NCBI RefSeq assembly: GCF_902801725.1
Contig: NZ_CADCJB010000003.1
Coordinates: forward strand, 1-64,000
From: an uncultured Methanobrevibacter sp.
GTDB taxonomy: Archaea > Methanobacteriota > Methanobacteria > Methanobacteriales > Methanobacteriaceae
Reading direction: 5' to 3'
Length of the DNA: 64,000 nucleotides
The translations under genes were made by a program, and so were the position numbers. Positions 25,719 to 33,882 of this stretch are shown here, piece after piece; the first letter of the stretch is position 1; every line of letters starts with the position of its first letter. The notes under the pieces were generated by a model. The model did no database searches. It was not told the DNA's origin and worked only from the letters and a program-made list of their open reading frames with translations.

Positions 25719-26472
25719 AAATTTCATCTAAACTGAATGAGCTCAAATCGAGCAAGTCAAATGTTAAAATTTTTGGAGCAACAGTAACTTTTCCAACTCC
25801 AGTTATTATTTTATAAGCTTCAAATGCTTCAAGACATCCAATTAAGTTTGGTGTTGGTCCAATAACCGGCGGAACTCCTGATGTCACATTTTTCAATGCA
25901 TCAATGACATCATCATCTAGTTTTTTACTTAATGATGGTAGATTAAACATTTCTTCATATGTTTTTTCGCTGTTTGGTAGGAATACGGTAATCTGCCCCA
26001 TTGTTCCATGAATTGCTCCATGAATGTATGGAATTCCAATTTCTTTTGCTTTTCTAGAAACGATAACTCTTGTCAGGACATTATCAAGTGCGTCGATTAC
26101 AATATCTGAGTCACCAATGACCTTGTCAATGTTAGTTTGATCGATATGTTCATTAAAAATGGTTGTTTTTACATAGGGATTTATTAATCTGACTTTTTCA
26201 GCTGCAACACTGCTTTTTTCAAGACCTAAATCGGCAATTGAAGCTAATGTCTGTCTGTTTAAATTGGACAAATCGAATGCATCTTTATCAACTAAAACCA
26301 GTTCTCCGATTCCCATTCTTGCAAGCATTTCAATGGTTTCTCCACCAATTCCTCCACAGCCAATAACTGTTACTTTTGCATCTTTAAATCTTTCCTGCTC
26401 ACTTCTTGTAACTATACTCATTTGACGGGAAGCTATTTCCCAGTATCCATCACCTATGTATCTTGTTGGCAT
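25717..26472 (-). CDS. ThiF/MoeB/HesA-family adenylyltransferase
   Basis: A 251-residue E1-like enzyme. The nucleotide site VIGCGGIGGETIEML and the downstream acidic and Arg elements (LVLVDKDAFDLSNLNRQ), then DALDN, are all present, so it should adenylate the C-terminus of a small ubiquitin-like sulfur carrier such as ThiS or MoaD. The CX2C zinc pairs of MoeB are missing and only two cysteines remain, one in the P-loop and one in LIGCLEAFEAY. It lies 8 bases after the LarE-like gene on the same strand, which points to a joint sulfur-transfer job. Confidence 0.88.
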   Translation of the reverse strand: MPTRYIGDGYWEIASRQMSIVTRSEQERFKDAKVTVIGCGGIGGETIEMLARMGIGELVLVDKDAFDLSNLNRQTLASIADLGLEKSSVAAEKVRLINPYVKTTIFNEHIDQTNIDKVIGDSDIVIDALDNVLTRVIVSRKAKEIGIPYIHGAIHGTMGQITVFLPNSEKTYEEMFNLPSLSKKLDDDVIDALKNVTSGVPPVIGPTPNLIGCLEAFEAYKIITGVGKVTVAPKILTFDLLDLSSFSLDEI

Positions 26473-26480
26473 TTTTTCAC

Positions 26481-27491
26481 CTAAATATTTCTTCTTAGTT
26501 TTTGCAATATTTCCATAAATGTATCTAGCGCTATTTCTTTTGTTTTTAAATTGTTTCCTTCTATTAATCCAGTTTCAAAAATAGTAATGTTGTCTAATAC
26601 TATTTTTTCATCGGTTATTGAATTGATCTTGCCAGTAATCTGTCTTGAAGTCTCTTCGAGATTGATGGTGAACGGAAGCTGATATGAAAATGAGCCCTCA
26701 TTATAATCAATATTAATGAACTCGTCATCATCAATTTGCGATAAATTTAATGCAATCTTTCTATAACCTTTGCCTTTTAATTCATCGTTGATTTGTCTGA
26801 ATTTGTCATTGGATAAAATTTCGTCAATGTCATCAACTTCAATAATACCAATTTCTCCAAAGTCTCTAACTTTCACTATTTTGCAGTCAGTAGTATCTAA
26901 AATATAGTCTTCTGATTGACTTATCCTTTCGATTTTTTCCTTATTTGTTTTGGTATTTGTAGGAATTCTTGTTGCAAGGCATGTAGTCGATTTTGAATAT
27001 GGGATGTTGTTTTTATCAAGATATTCATGAATTTCCTTGGATGTTAATTTTGCTTTAATCAGGGGTGTTTCAAACCTTTGTTTATAGGTAATCAGGATTC
27101 CTGGCCTGTCATTAACAAGATCACTAATGTTGTTTCCATCGCAGATATAATCAAAACCTTTTTTTAGGGCAGTACTCTTTATCTGTGAATACATCATGTC
27201 ACGGCAGGTATAACATCTGCTTGGAGAATTCTGAAGAAATTCCTGGTCTTCATAAAAATTAATATCGATAATCTCATGTTTTATTCCAAAAGAATCGCAC
27301 ATGCTTTTGGTGTGGCTGATAAAATCGGTTGGCATTAAGTGATTATCAATAGTAATAGCTATTGTGTCTTTTGCAACTTCTGAAGATAAATATGCCATTA
27401 ATGTTGAATCGGCACCACCTGAAAATCCGATGGCTACTTTTTTATCTTTTAAAAGACTTTTGACAATATTGATTTTATCTTCCAAGTTCAT
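26481..27491 (-). CDS. larE: LarE-like ATP-dependent sulfur transferase
   Basis: A 336-residue PP-loop ATPase of the LarE family. The P-loop is GFSGGADSTLMAYL, the second signature is SPSRCYTCRDMM, then DGNNISDLVNDRPG, and TTCLATRIP holds the cysteine that in LarE donates sulfur or binds a cluster. LarE converts carboxylates of a pyridinium cofactor to thiocarboxylates; whether this protein serves nickel-pincer cofactor synthesis or another sulfuration is open, since no LarB or LarC is in the window. The last about 75 residues are an extra C-terminal extension. AAGGGATAAT precedes the ATG. A palindromic operator lies about 95 bases upstream. Confidence 0.85.
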   Translation of the reverse strand: MNLEDKINIVKSLLKDKKVAIGFSGGADSTLMAYLSSEVAKDTIAITIDNHLMPTDFISHTKSMCDSFGIKHEIIDINFYEDQEFLQNSPSRCYTCRDMMYSQIKSTALKKGFDYICDGNNISDLVNDRPGILITYKQRFETPLIKAKLTSKEIHEYLDKNNIPYSKSTTCLATRIPTNTKTNKEKIERISQSEDYILDTTDCKIVKVRDFGEIGIIEVDDIDEILSNDKFRQINDELKGKGYRKIALNLSQIDDDEFINIDYNEGSFSYQLPFTINLEETSRQITGKINSITDEKIVLDNITIFETGLIEGNNLKTKEIALDTFMEILQKLRRNI

Positions 27492-27585
27492 ATTATCCCT
27501 TAATCAGTTAATGAGTTTTCTCATTAATATTATGTTTTATTATATATTTTAGATTTTGGAGTTGCCGCACTGGCAATCATGGAAT

Positions 27586-27599
27586 ATAACAATAGTTAT
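27586..27599. promoter_or_regulatory. Palindromic site upstream of the LarE-ThiF pair
   Basis: ATAACAATAGTTAT is identical to the site at 20852-20865. Reading on the minus strand, a TATA-like ATTTATA lies about 22 bases upstream (27621-27627), so the site could overlap the transcription start of the larE-thiF transcript. Confidence 0.55.
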
Positions 27600-27654
27600 T
27601 TTTTCCATAAATAAACATTGTATAAATTAATATTTAAATGTTTTGAAAATTCAA

Positions 27655-28269
27655 TTATTTTTGGGCAATTACAACTAAAATATAATCGTTTTCTTTTTTA
27701 AAGCTATTCACGCTACTAAAACCAGCATTCAATAGATATTTTTCAAGTTGGGCAGAAGTATAAACACTCATGCCCTCAACAGAAGCCAACCACTTTTCAT
27801 CATCAGGGTGGTTGCCGTCAGTTCCCTGAGCAATCATGAATTGTCCATTTGTTTTAATAATTCTTAAAACTTCTTTAAACGTATTTCCAATATCTGGCCA
27901 AAAGTATATTGTTTCAAATGCGGAAACCAAATCATAACTTTCATTTTCTATAGGCATATCGCTGACATCCGCTTGAATGATGCGGCATCTTCCTTTTTCA
28001 ACTGAACTCTTGTTTCTTTTTAGTGATTCAGCAACTGAAATTTCTGAATAATCAAGTCCATCGACATTTTTGTCGGTTAACTTGAGGAACTTCTCGATAT
28101 TTACTCCTCCTCCGCATCCAATATCAAGTATTTTATCGTTTTTTGTGATGGTGATGCATTGAAATGCAAATTCGGAAATTTCTTTGTGGTTCTCATTCAT
28201 GTTTTTGATGGTTTGAATACCTTCCTCGCCATGAGGTTTCATACATTGATCAATTTTTTTAGCTACCAT
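27655..28269 (-). CDS. Class I SAM-dependent methyltransferase
   Basis: A 204-residue methyltransferase with ILDIGCGGG (motif I), VDGLDYSE (motif II acid), IQADVSDMP and YDLVSAFETIYFWPDI (post-I and motif IV). It resembles UbiE/COQ5-type small-molecule methyltransferases; the substrate is not known. AAGGTTGAAACA precedes the ATG. It is divergent from the substrate-binding protein gene, and the shared 160-base region contains a palindromic site, so both may be controlled together. Confidence 0.88.
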   Translation of the reverse strand: MVAKKIDQCMKPHGEEGIQTIKNMNENHKEISEFAFQCITITKNDKILDIGCGGGVNIEKFLKLTDKNVDGLDYSEISVAESLKRNKSSVEKGRCRIIQADVSDMPIENESYDLVSAFETIYFWPDIGNTFKEVLRIIKTNGQFMIAQGTDGNHPDDEKWLASVEGMSVYTSAQLEKYLLNAGFSSVNSFKKENDYILVVIAQK

Positions 28270-28334
28270 TGTTTCAACCTTGTATAGTTAATGTTTATAT
28301 TGGATGAGTTATAAAATATGTTTAGGGATTCAAT

Positions 28335-28348
28335 ATAACAATTGTTAA
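28335..28348. promoter_or_regulatory. Palindromic site between divergent methyltransferase and SBP genes
   Basis: ATAACAATTGTTAA matches the ATAAC-N4-GTTAT palindrome of 20852 and 27586 in 12 of 14 positions. It lies between the two TATA-like boxes of the divergent genes, about 15-17 bases from each, which is suited to controlling both. Confidence 0.5.
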
Positions 28349-28430
28349 TATTCTTAAGTAATATATTTATAATATACTTATAATAATTAATAATTGTAAT
28401 AAATTTAAATTTATTAAACGGTGATTATGA

Positions 28431-29402
28431 ATGAATAAAAAAATAGCATTTGTTTTAGTGTTAGCACTTGCAGCATGTTTAGTTATGGGTGCAGCCAGTG
28501 CAGGTTTCTTCGATTTTTTAGGTGGAGGAAATGACACTGTAAAGATAGGATATTTACCTTCTGACCATGATGCTGCATTATTTGTAGCTGATAAGCAAGG
28601 TTTATATGAGAAAAAAGGAATTAAAACTGAACTTGTTCAGTTTAATAATGGTGGAGACTTAATGACTGCTATGGCTAGTGGTGAAGTCGATGTTGGATAT
28701 GTTGGAATCGCTCCGGTATTGTCTTCCGTTGCAAAAGGAGTTCCTGTAAAAGTTATTTCTTCTGCTCAAACTGAGGGTAGTGGAATTGTTGTAACTAAAG
28801 ATTCTGGAATTACTTCTGCAGCTGATTTAAAAGGCAAATCAATAGCAACTCCTGGTGAAGCTTCTATTCAATATGTTCTTCTTTCATATTACTTGGACAA
28901 AAACGGTTTATCTACTAAAGATTTAAACATTTCAGCAATGAAAGTTCCATCTATGAATGACGCTTTAAAAACCAAACAAATTGACGGTATTATTACTTTC
29001 CAACCTTATGTAAGTATCGCAGCAAATGATACCAATAATGTTGTTTTAGAAAACTCATCCGAAATTTTACCAAACCACCCATGTTGTGTGGTTGTTGCAT
29101 CTGACGACTTCATTAAAAACCATGAAAACGAAACTAAAGATATCATTGCAATTCATAAAAACGCAACTAATTTCATCAATGATAAAATTAAAGAGGGCAA
29201 TTCCTCTGAAGTTGTAAAACTCTTGCCTGAAGATATTGTTGCTAATTCTGATTTGGAAACTAATTCATTACAAAGTTTCCCATTCATTTCTGGTCTTAAT
29301 GATACCTTCAAAGCAGATGTGGATTCATTCCAAAATCTTGAAGTAAAAGTAGGTATTTTAAACAGTACTGTTTCAAAAGATAAATTGTACTGGCCGGCAT
29401 AG
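28431..29402 (+). CDS. NitT/TauT-family ABC substrate-binding protein
   Basis: A 323-residue secreted binding protein. The signal segment has basic MNKKIA, a hydrophobic core containing LAAC (a possible lipobox) and an ASA cleavage site. The mature part shows the SsuA/TauA/NMT1 pattern: KIGYLPSDHDAALFVADKQGLYEKKGI, TAMASGEVDVGYVGIAPVL, ADLKGKSIATPGEAS and IDGIITFQPYVSIA. Such proteins capture nitrate, sulfonates, taurine, thiamin precursors or similar small ligands. No permease or ATPase gene lies next to it, so it must share a transporter encoded elsewhere. GGTGATT precedes the ATG. The regulatory palindrome suggests co-regulation with the sulfur genes upstream. Confidence 0.85.
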   Translation: MNKKIAFVLVLALAACLVMGAASAGFFDFLGGGNDTVKIGYLPSDHDAALFVADKQGLYEKKGIKTELVQFNNGGDLMTAMASGEVDVGYVGIAPVLSSVAKGVPVKVISSAQTEGSGIVVTKDSGITSAADLKGKSIATPGEASIQYVLLSYYLDKNGLSTKDLNISAMKVPSMNDALKTKQIDGIITFQPYVSIAANDTNNVVLENSSEILPNHPCCVVVASDDFIKNHENETKDIIAIHKNATNFINDKIKEGNSSEVVKLLPEDIVANSDLETNSLQSFPFISGLNDTFKADVDSFQNLEVKVGILNSTVSKDKLYWPA

Positions 29403-29438
29403 TTCTTTAAACTATGCTTTTATTTTTTCTTTTTTTTG
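29397..29438 (+). terminator. Intrinsic-type terminator of the SBP gene
   Basis: GCATAGTT-CTTTA-AACTATGC, an 8-bp stem that includes the stop codon, is followed by a T-rich tract of about 20 bases. Confidence 0.7.
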
Positions 29439-29439
29439 A

Positions 29440-30066
29440 TTAATTTTTTTCGTATTCCCTTTTGATTATTTGCATTGCGTCTTTTGTTTGCTTATCGCCT
29501 ATTCTTCCAATCATTCTTTCATTTTCAATTACTCTGTCCATATATGCCGCTCTTTTATCATCATCAACTATCTGATATCTTGAAAAATTAACCAAACATT
29601 CGATTAGACCTGATAATCCTCGGTTAAAAGCTTTAACATTATCATCATTGATGATTACATCTTCAATTTTACCCTTAATAAGAAATATGCTTTGGTCATT
29701 GTCAATTGGAGTATTTTCAGGTTTTGTTTCCTGGATATCGACAACATTAACAATTATATATGATCCGGCATCTTTCAGAATGGCCATGTCTTTATCATTG
29801 GTGTAATATTCGTCGGGAAGTTTGCTGATTGTTGATTTGGTAAAAACCAGAGGGTCCTGTGTAATGTTTACAACATATTTTCCGGTTTTTTGGATGTTTT
29901 CTAATGTTTTTGATCCTTCAAATATTCTGCATCCGATATTGTCTCCGCCAAAGTATTTTAAACCGATTGCTGCTGAGTTTTTATTTCCTTTATCATCTAC
30001 AGTAGTATAAATGCATTCATATCTCTCTTCTGTGTTGATTCCAATTTTTTCCAAATCAAAATTCAT
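29440..30066 (-). CDS. DUF447-family flavin-binding-like protein
   Basis: A 208-residue protein of the archaeal DUF447 family, whose members adopt a split-barrel FMN-binding fold like flavin reductases. The N-terminal strand pair (RYECIYTTVDDKGNKNSAAIGLKYFG) and KYVVNITQDPLVF are typical; the C-terminal helix bundle carries RAAYMDRVIENERMIGRIG. The reaction is unknown. GGGGTAGGATATA precedes the ATG, and the stop of the small upstream gene falls within that ribosome binding site, so the pair is co-transcribed. Confidence 0.8.
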   Translation of the reverse strand: MNFDLEKIGINTEERYECIYTTVDDKGNKNSAAIGLKYFGGDNIGCRIFEGSKTLENIQKTGKYVVNITQDPLVFTKSTISKLPDEYYTNDKDMAILKDAGSYIIVNVVDIQETKPENTPIDNDQSIFLIKGKIEDVIINDDNVKAFNRGLSGLIECLVNFSRYQIVDDDKRAAYMDRVIENERMIGRIGDKQTKDAMQIIKREYEKN

Positions 30067-30072
30067 TATATC

Positions 30073-30426
30073 CTACCCCTGTTGGCTTGGAAAAGCTTCA
30101 GCTATTCTGTTTAAATTTTCAAATATGTTAATTAATGAGTTTATGTAATCATTAATTTCTTCATTTTCAATGCTTTTAAGGTTTTCAATGTATTGGGGAA
30201 ACATCTGTTTTCCGTTTTGAAAAAACATATAATAATCATTGAATTGTATTTCGTCCTGATTTAAATCGTTGACAATGTCATCGTATAATTCCTGGAAGTT
30301 ATTGCAGCTTTCTTTAAACATTTCTTTTATTTCATCATTCATTTGTGAATTGTCTAATTTGTTTAAAGCATTGTTTAATCCAATGATGGAAATAGTGTAA
30401 AGTTCTAAATCAAGTTCACCATTCAT
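30073..30426 (-). CDS. Small helical hypothetical protein before the DUF447 gene
   Basis: A 117-residue acidic, almost entirely helical protein (ISIIGLNNALNKLDNSQMND, FQELYDDIVNDLNQD, LINIFENLNRIAEAF). No membrane segment or motif. The next gene starts 6 bases after its stop. Family not recognised; it could be an archaeal partner of the flavoprotein. Confidence 0.65.
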   Translation of the reverse strand: MNGELDLELYTISIIGLNNALNKLDNSQMNDEIKEMFKESCNNFQELYDDIVNDLNQDEIQFNDYYMFFQNGKQMFPQYIENLKSIENEEINDYINSLINIFENLNRIAEAFPSQQG

Positions 30427-30454
30427 ATAATCACTATATTAAATGATTCTATAA

Positions 30455-30494
30455 AAAATATAAAAAAAGGGGAATTTCTCAGTTAAGAGAAATT
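30455..30494 (-). terminator. Intrinsic-type terminator of the acyl-CoA synthetase gene
   Basis: AATTTCTC-AGTTAA-GAGAAATT, an 8-bp stem overlapping the stop codon, is followed on the minus strand by CCCC and a run of seven Ts. Confidence 0.65.
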
Positions 30495-32589
30495 ATAATT
30501 TGATTTTGATATCGAGTGCGCTTGAACCTTCTTCGTATACGAAGATTGGGTTGATGTCCAACTCAGATATTTCTGGGAAGTCAAGAGTTAATCTGGCTAC
30601 TCTTTTGATAGCTTGTTTAACCTCTTCAACATCGCAAGGTGCTTCTCCTCTGTATCCTTCAAGTAATTTTGATACTTTGGTTGATGCAATTTGTTCGTCA
30701 ATTTCTTGGGAACTCATTCCTTTTGCAAGGTTGAATGAAACGTCTTCAATAAGGTTTACATAGATTCCACCCATACCGAATGCAATCATAGGACCGAATT
30801 GTTTGTCACGAATCATACCTACAATGACTTCTTCACCGGAATCCATCATTTTTTGCACTTCTACACCATCAGGAACAATATCTGGGTGTGCTTTATTAGC
30901 ATTTGCAATAATTTCTTCATAGGTTGCTTTTGCTTCTTCAGCTGAGGAGATTCCTACTTTTACACCGCCGATATCTGATTTGTGTAAAATTTTATCTGAT
31001 GCAATTTTAAGCACTACTGGGAATTCCATTTCTTCTGCTAAACTTGCTGCTTCATCAGCACTTGTGGATAATTTGATCGGTGCTGCGGAAATTCCATAAG
31101 CTTCAGCTACTGCATAAGCTTCACTACCAAGTAATGTGTCTCTTCCATCGGCTTTGACTTTATCAAATATTGCTTTAACGGCATCTTTGTCAACATCATC
31201 TACTTTTTCAACTACATCATCATAGGTTCTTTCTTCTAATCTTTTGAATCTAACCATTGCTTCAAGAGCAGTTACAGCAGTTTCAGGGAATACGTAGGTT
31301 GGTATACCGTTTTCTCTTAAAACATCATTTGCAGCTTCAAATGATGGACCTCCCATATTAACGACAATAACAGGTTTTTCAAATTTATTTTTCTCTTCAA
31401 TGATTGCTTCTGCAATTCCATCCGGATCAGCAGATGCTGTAGGACATACCATAACGATTAAACTGTCAACATCCTCATAACCTAAAACAAGTTCTAATGA
31501 TTCTTTGTATCTGATTACTGGTGCATCACCTAATACATCGATAGGGTTTTTAGCACTTCCTTCTTCAGTTACGCATTCTTTTAGTTTTGCAGTGGTTTCT
31601 TCATCAAATTGCACGAGGTTTAAGCCAGCTTTTTCCATTGCATCTACGGTTAATACTCCTCCACCACCAGCGTTGGTAATAATTGCTACATTATCCCCTT
31701 CTGGAAGTGGTGCTTTGGAGAATGCTAAACCTAGGTCAAATAATTCAGCCATGGTTTCTACACGCATAATTCCGGATTGATGGAATGCTGTGTCGAATGC
31801 AAGGTCACTTCCTGCAAGCGCACCTGTGTGTGAAGATGCAGCTGCTGCTCCAGCTGAACTGGAACCTGATTTAAGAACAATAATAGGTTTTTTGTGAGCT
31901 GTTTCTCTCATGGTTCTTACGAAGTCGTCGTCATCGGAAATTGATTCTAAGTAACAGATGATTACATTGGTTTCGTCATCGTCTGCCAAGTATTGTAATA
32001 ATTCAATTTCAGTTACACCAGCTTTGTTTCCTAAACTGATTACTTTACTGAATCCAATTCCTGAAGTTACACTCCAATCGATAATAGCTACCATCATAGC
32101 TCCACTTTGGGAAATGAATGCCATGTTTCCTTTTGGTGGCATCATTTGTGAAAATGATCCGTTTAATGGAGTGTGTGAATCAGTTATTCCTAAACTGTTT
32201 GGTCCAATAATGTTTATACCGTATTCTTCACCAAGTGCTGTTAATTCTGCTTCTAATTTAGCACCTTCTTCGCCTACTTCTTTGAAACCTGCAGTAATAA
32301 CCACCATGTTTTCCACGCCTGCTTCACCACATTCTTTAACAGTCGGGTTAACAAATGCAACAGGGATGGTAATTATTGCTAAGTCTACTTTTTCAGGAAT
32401 GTCTTTTATATTAGCATATGCTTTTTTACCTAAAATCTCTCCACCTTTTGGATTTACTGGATAGATTTTACCTTCGAATCCATCATTGATGAGATTATCT
32501 ACAATAATGTGTCCAACTTTTCCCGGAGTATTGGAAGCACCAATAACTGCCACGGATTCAGGTTTAAACATTTTGTTGAGATCTTTCAT
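30493..32589 (-). CDS. ADP-forming acetate/acyl-CoA ligase, fused alpha and beta parts
   Basis: A 698-residue nucleoside-diphosphate-forming acyl-CoA synthetase that interconverts acyl-CoA + ADP + Pi with acid + CoA + ATP. The CoA-binding Rossmann part (SVAVIGASNTPGKVG) is at the N-terminus, the ligase-CoA part follows with the phospho-histidine in SHTGALAGSD, and the C-terminal about 230 residues are the ATP-grasp beta part (PVVLKIASDKILHKSDIGGV, MIAFGMGGIYV, ELDINPIFVY). Alpha and beta are fused in one chain. In a methanogen it may serve assimilation of acetate or amino-acid-derived acids. GGAGAGAAACC precedes the ATG. Confidence 0.93.
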   Translation of the reverse strand: MKDLNKMFKPESVAVIGASNTPGKVGHIIVDNLINDGFEGKIYPVNPKGGEILGKKAYANIKDIPEKVDLAIITIPVAFVNPTVKECGEAGVENMVVITAGFKEVGEEGAKLEAELTALGEEYGINIIGPNSLGITDSHTPLNGSFSQMMPPKGNMAFISQSGAMMVAIIDWSVTSGIGFSKVISLGNKAGVTEIELLQYLADDDETNVIICYLESISDDDDFVRTMRETAHKKPIIVLKSGSSSAGAAAASSHTGALAGSDLAFDTAFHQSGIMRVETMAELFDLGLAFSKAPLPEGDNVAIITNAGGGGVLTVDAMEKAGLNLVQFDEETTAKLKECVTEEGSAKNPIDVLGDAPVIRYKESLELVLGYEDVDSLIVMVCPTASADPDGIAEAIIEEKNKFEKPVIVVNMGGPSFEAANDVLRENGIPTYVFPETAVTALEAMVRFKRLEERTYDDVVEKVDDVDKDAVKAIFDKVKADGRDTLLGSEAYAVAEAYGISAAPIKLSTSADEAASLAEEMEFPVVLKIASDKILHKSDIGGVKVGISSAEEAKATYEEIIANANKAHPDIVPDGVEVQKMMDSGEEVIVGMIRDKQFGPMIAFGMGGIYVNLIEDVSFNLAKGMSSQEIDEQIASTKVSKLLEGYRGEAPCDVEEVKQAIKRVARLTLDFPEISELDINPIFVYEEGSSALDIKIKL

Positions 32590-32948
32590 TGGTTTCTCTC
32601 CTTTAAATTTTTGTTAACATTATAAACACTACATGACTTATAATGATAAATGATTAACAACTATTATAATTATAAATATCGTTATATTAATATTTAAATA
32701 TATTGTTTATTTAATTAGTTTTTAACCCATTTTAATCATTATGAAACTATTATTACTTTCTAAAATTGTTCAATACTTTTTTTTTAAAAATAACACATTT
32801 TAGATTTAAAAAAATCATGTTAATTTTTGCATGTAAAGTTCATGTTTCTTAAACTATATAATATAGGATAATTATAATTATATATAAATAATAAACTTTT
32901 GATATTATAATTTTTGAAATTATGATATATGATGACATGGGGAATTAT
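32590..32948. other. Divergent AT-rich promoter region, no gene
   Basis: 359 bases between the divergent acyl-CoA ligase and DUF2121 genes, very AT-rich. A TATA-like ATATATAAAT at about 32879-32888 fits the plus gene. TATA-like sequences around 32665-32680 on the minus strand fit the ligase gene. I see no RNA gene, repeat or short gene with a ribosome binding site. Confidence 0.5.
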
Positions 32949-33869
32949 ATGAGCTTAATTATTGCTTACATTGGAAAAAAAGGATGCGTAATGGCAGCAG
33001 ATAAAAGAAAAATTGGTTATTTCGGTGATAAGGAAAATTTGGAAAGGTTAGAAAAAGAATTGTATAGTGGTGAAATTAGCTCTGACGGTGAATTTAAAAG
33101 AAGAGCTGATGAATTGGGCATTTCTGTAAAAATTACTGATGATGCCAGTAAGCTAAAGATTGTTGGCAACTGTGTTAGGGGTGAAGTAAGCACAAAAGGA
33201 ACTTTTGAAACAAAACGCAGAAGAATTTACGGAACCACTGCAGGTTATCAATTGGTTGAATTATTGGGTTCAGAAGTAACTTCCAGAAAATCCGGTGAAG
33301 CGGGAATAGTAATTTTCGGTAACAATTTTGCTAAAAAAATGGCTGAAAATTTAATTAAAAGAAAATTGAAACCTTCATCCAGTTTAAAATCAAAAGGTGA
33401 AGCTTTTGAGGAAATTTTAAGAGAAGTTGCAGCTAAAACTCCTACAGTCGGTATTAACTGTGATGTTTTAAAGCAGGAACCTAATTTTGATAAATCACAA
33501 GCCCAAAGACACCTTAACATAACTATCGATAATGATGTTAAGGTATTGGCGAAATTCAGACAGACTTTAACCGAACAAATCGTTCAGCAAAGTATTGAAA
33601 TTGAAATGGCAAATAAAATTATCGATAAGGGCGATGTCGGAAAAGTTGTTTCAGTTGATGGCAACATTTTGTATGTCCAGTTAAATGAAAACATTCAGGC
33701 ATTGGATGGAAACTGGAAACAGCTTGCAGCGCCTGGTCAGAATGTCATAATGTTTACGCAAAGCGATGATGTCGAGATTGGGGATAAAGTCACTATTGAA
33801 AATGAGGATTTATGCCTTAAAAAGAATAATTCTCCTCTCAAATGTGACGTTATTTTATGTTCGTTATGA
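32949..33869 (+). CDS. DUF2121 family protein (proteasome-like fold)
   Basis: A 306-residue protein of a family restricted to methanogens. The N-terminal SLIIAYIGKKGCVMAADKRKIGYFG resembles the first strands of proteasome-type Ntn hydrolases, but the family's activity is unknown. A KRRRIYGTTAGYQLVELLG segment follows, and the last about 90 residues form a beta domain (GKVVSVDGNILYVQLNENIQ). I chose the ATG at 32949 preceded by GGGGAATT, not an in-frame upstream ATG. An MBL-fold gene follows 13 bases downstream in the same operon. Confidence 0.8.
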   Translation: MSLIIAYIGKKGCVMAADKRKIGYFGDKENLERLEKELYSGEISSDGEFKRRADELGISVKITDDASKLKIVGNCVRGEVSTKGTFETKRRRIYGTTAGYQLVELLGSEVTSRKSGEAGIVIFGNNFAKKMAENLIKRKLKPSSSLKSKGEAFEEILREVAAKTPTVGINCDVLKQEPNFDKSQAQRHLNITIDNDVKVLAKFRQTLTEQIVQQSIEIEMANKIIDKGDVGKVVSVDGNILYVQLNENIQALDGNWKQLAAPGQNVIMFTQSDDVEIGDKVTIENEDLCLKKNNSPLKCDVILCSL

Positions 33870-33882
33870 TATGGGGATTTAA

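Noticed and set aside
20852-28348. NrpR nitrogen-repressor operator
   Set aside because: The palindrome is ATAAC-N4-GTTAT and does not fit GGAA-N6-TTCC.
28427-28438. ATGAATGAATAA mini-frame before the binding-protein gene
   Set aside because: Only three codons; the ribosome binding site serves the overlapping ATG at 28431.
31958-32464. 168-codon plus-strand open frame
   Set aside because: Antisense to the acyl-CoA ligase gene, whose motifs are continuous across it.
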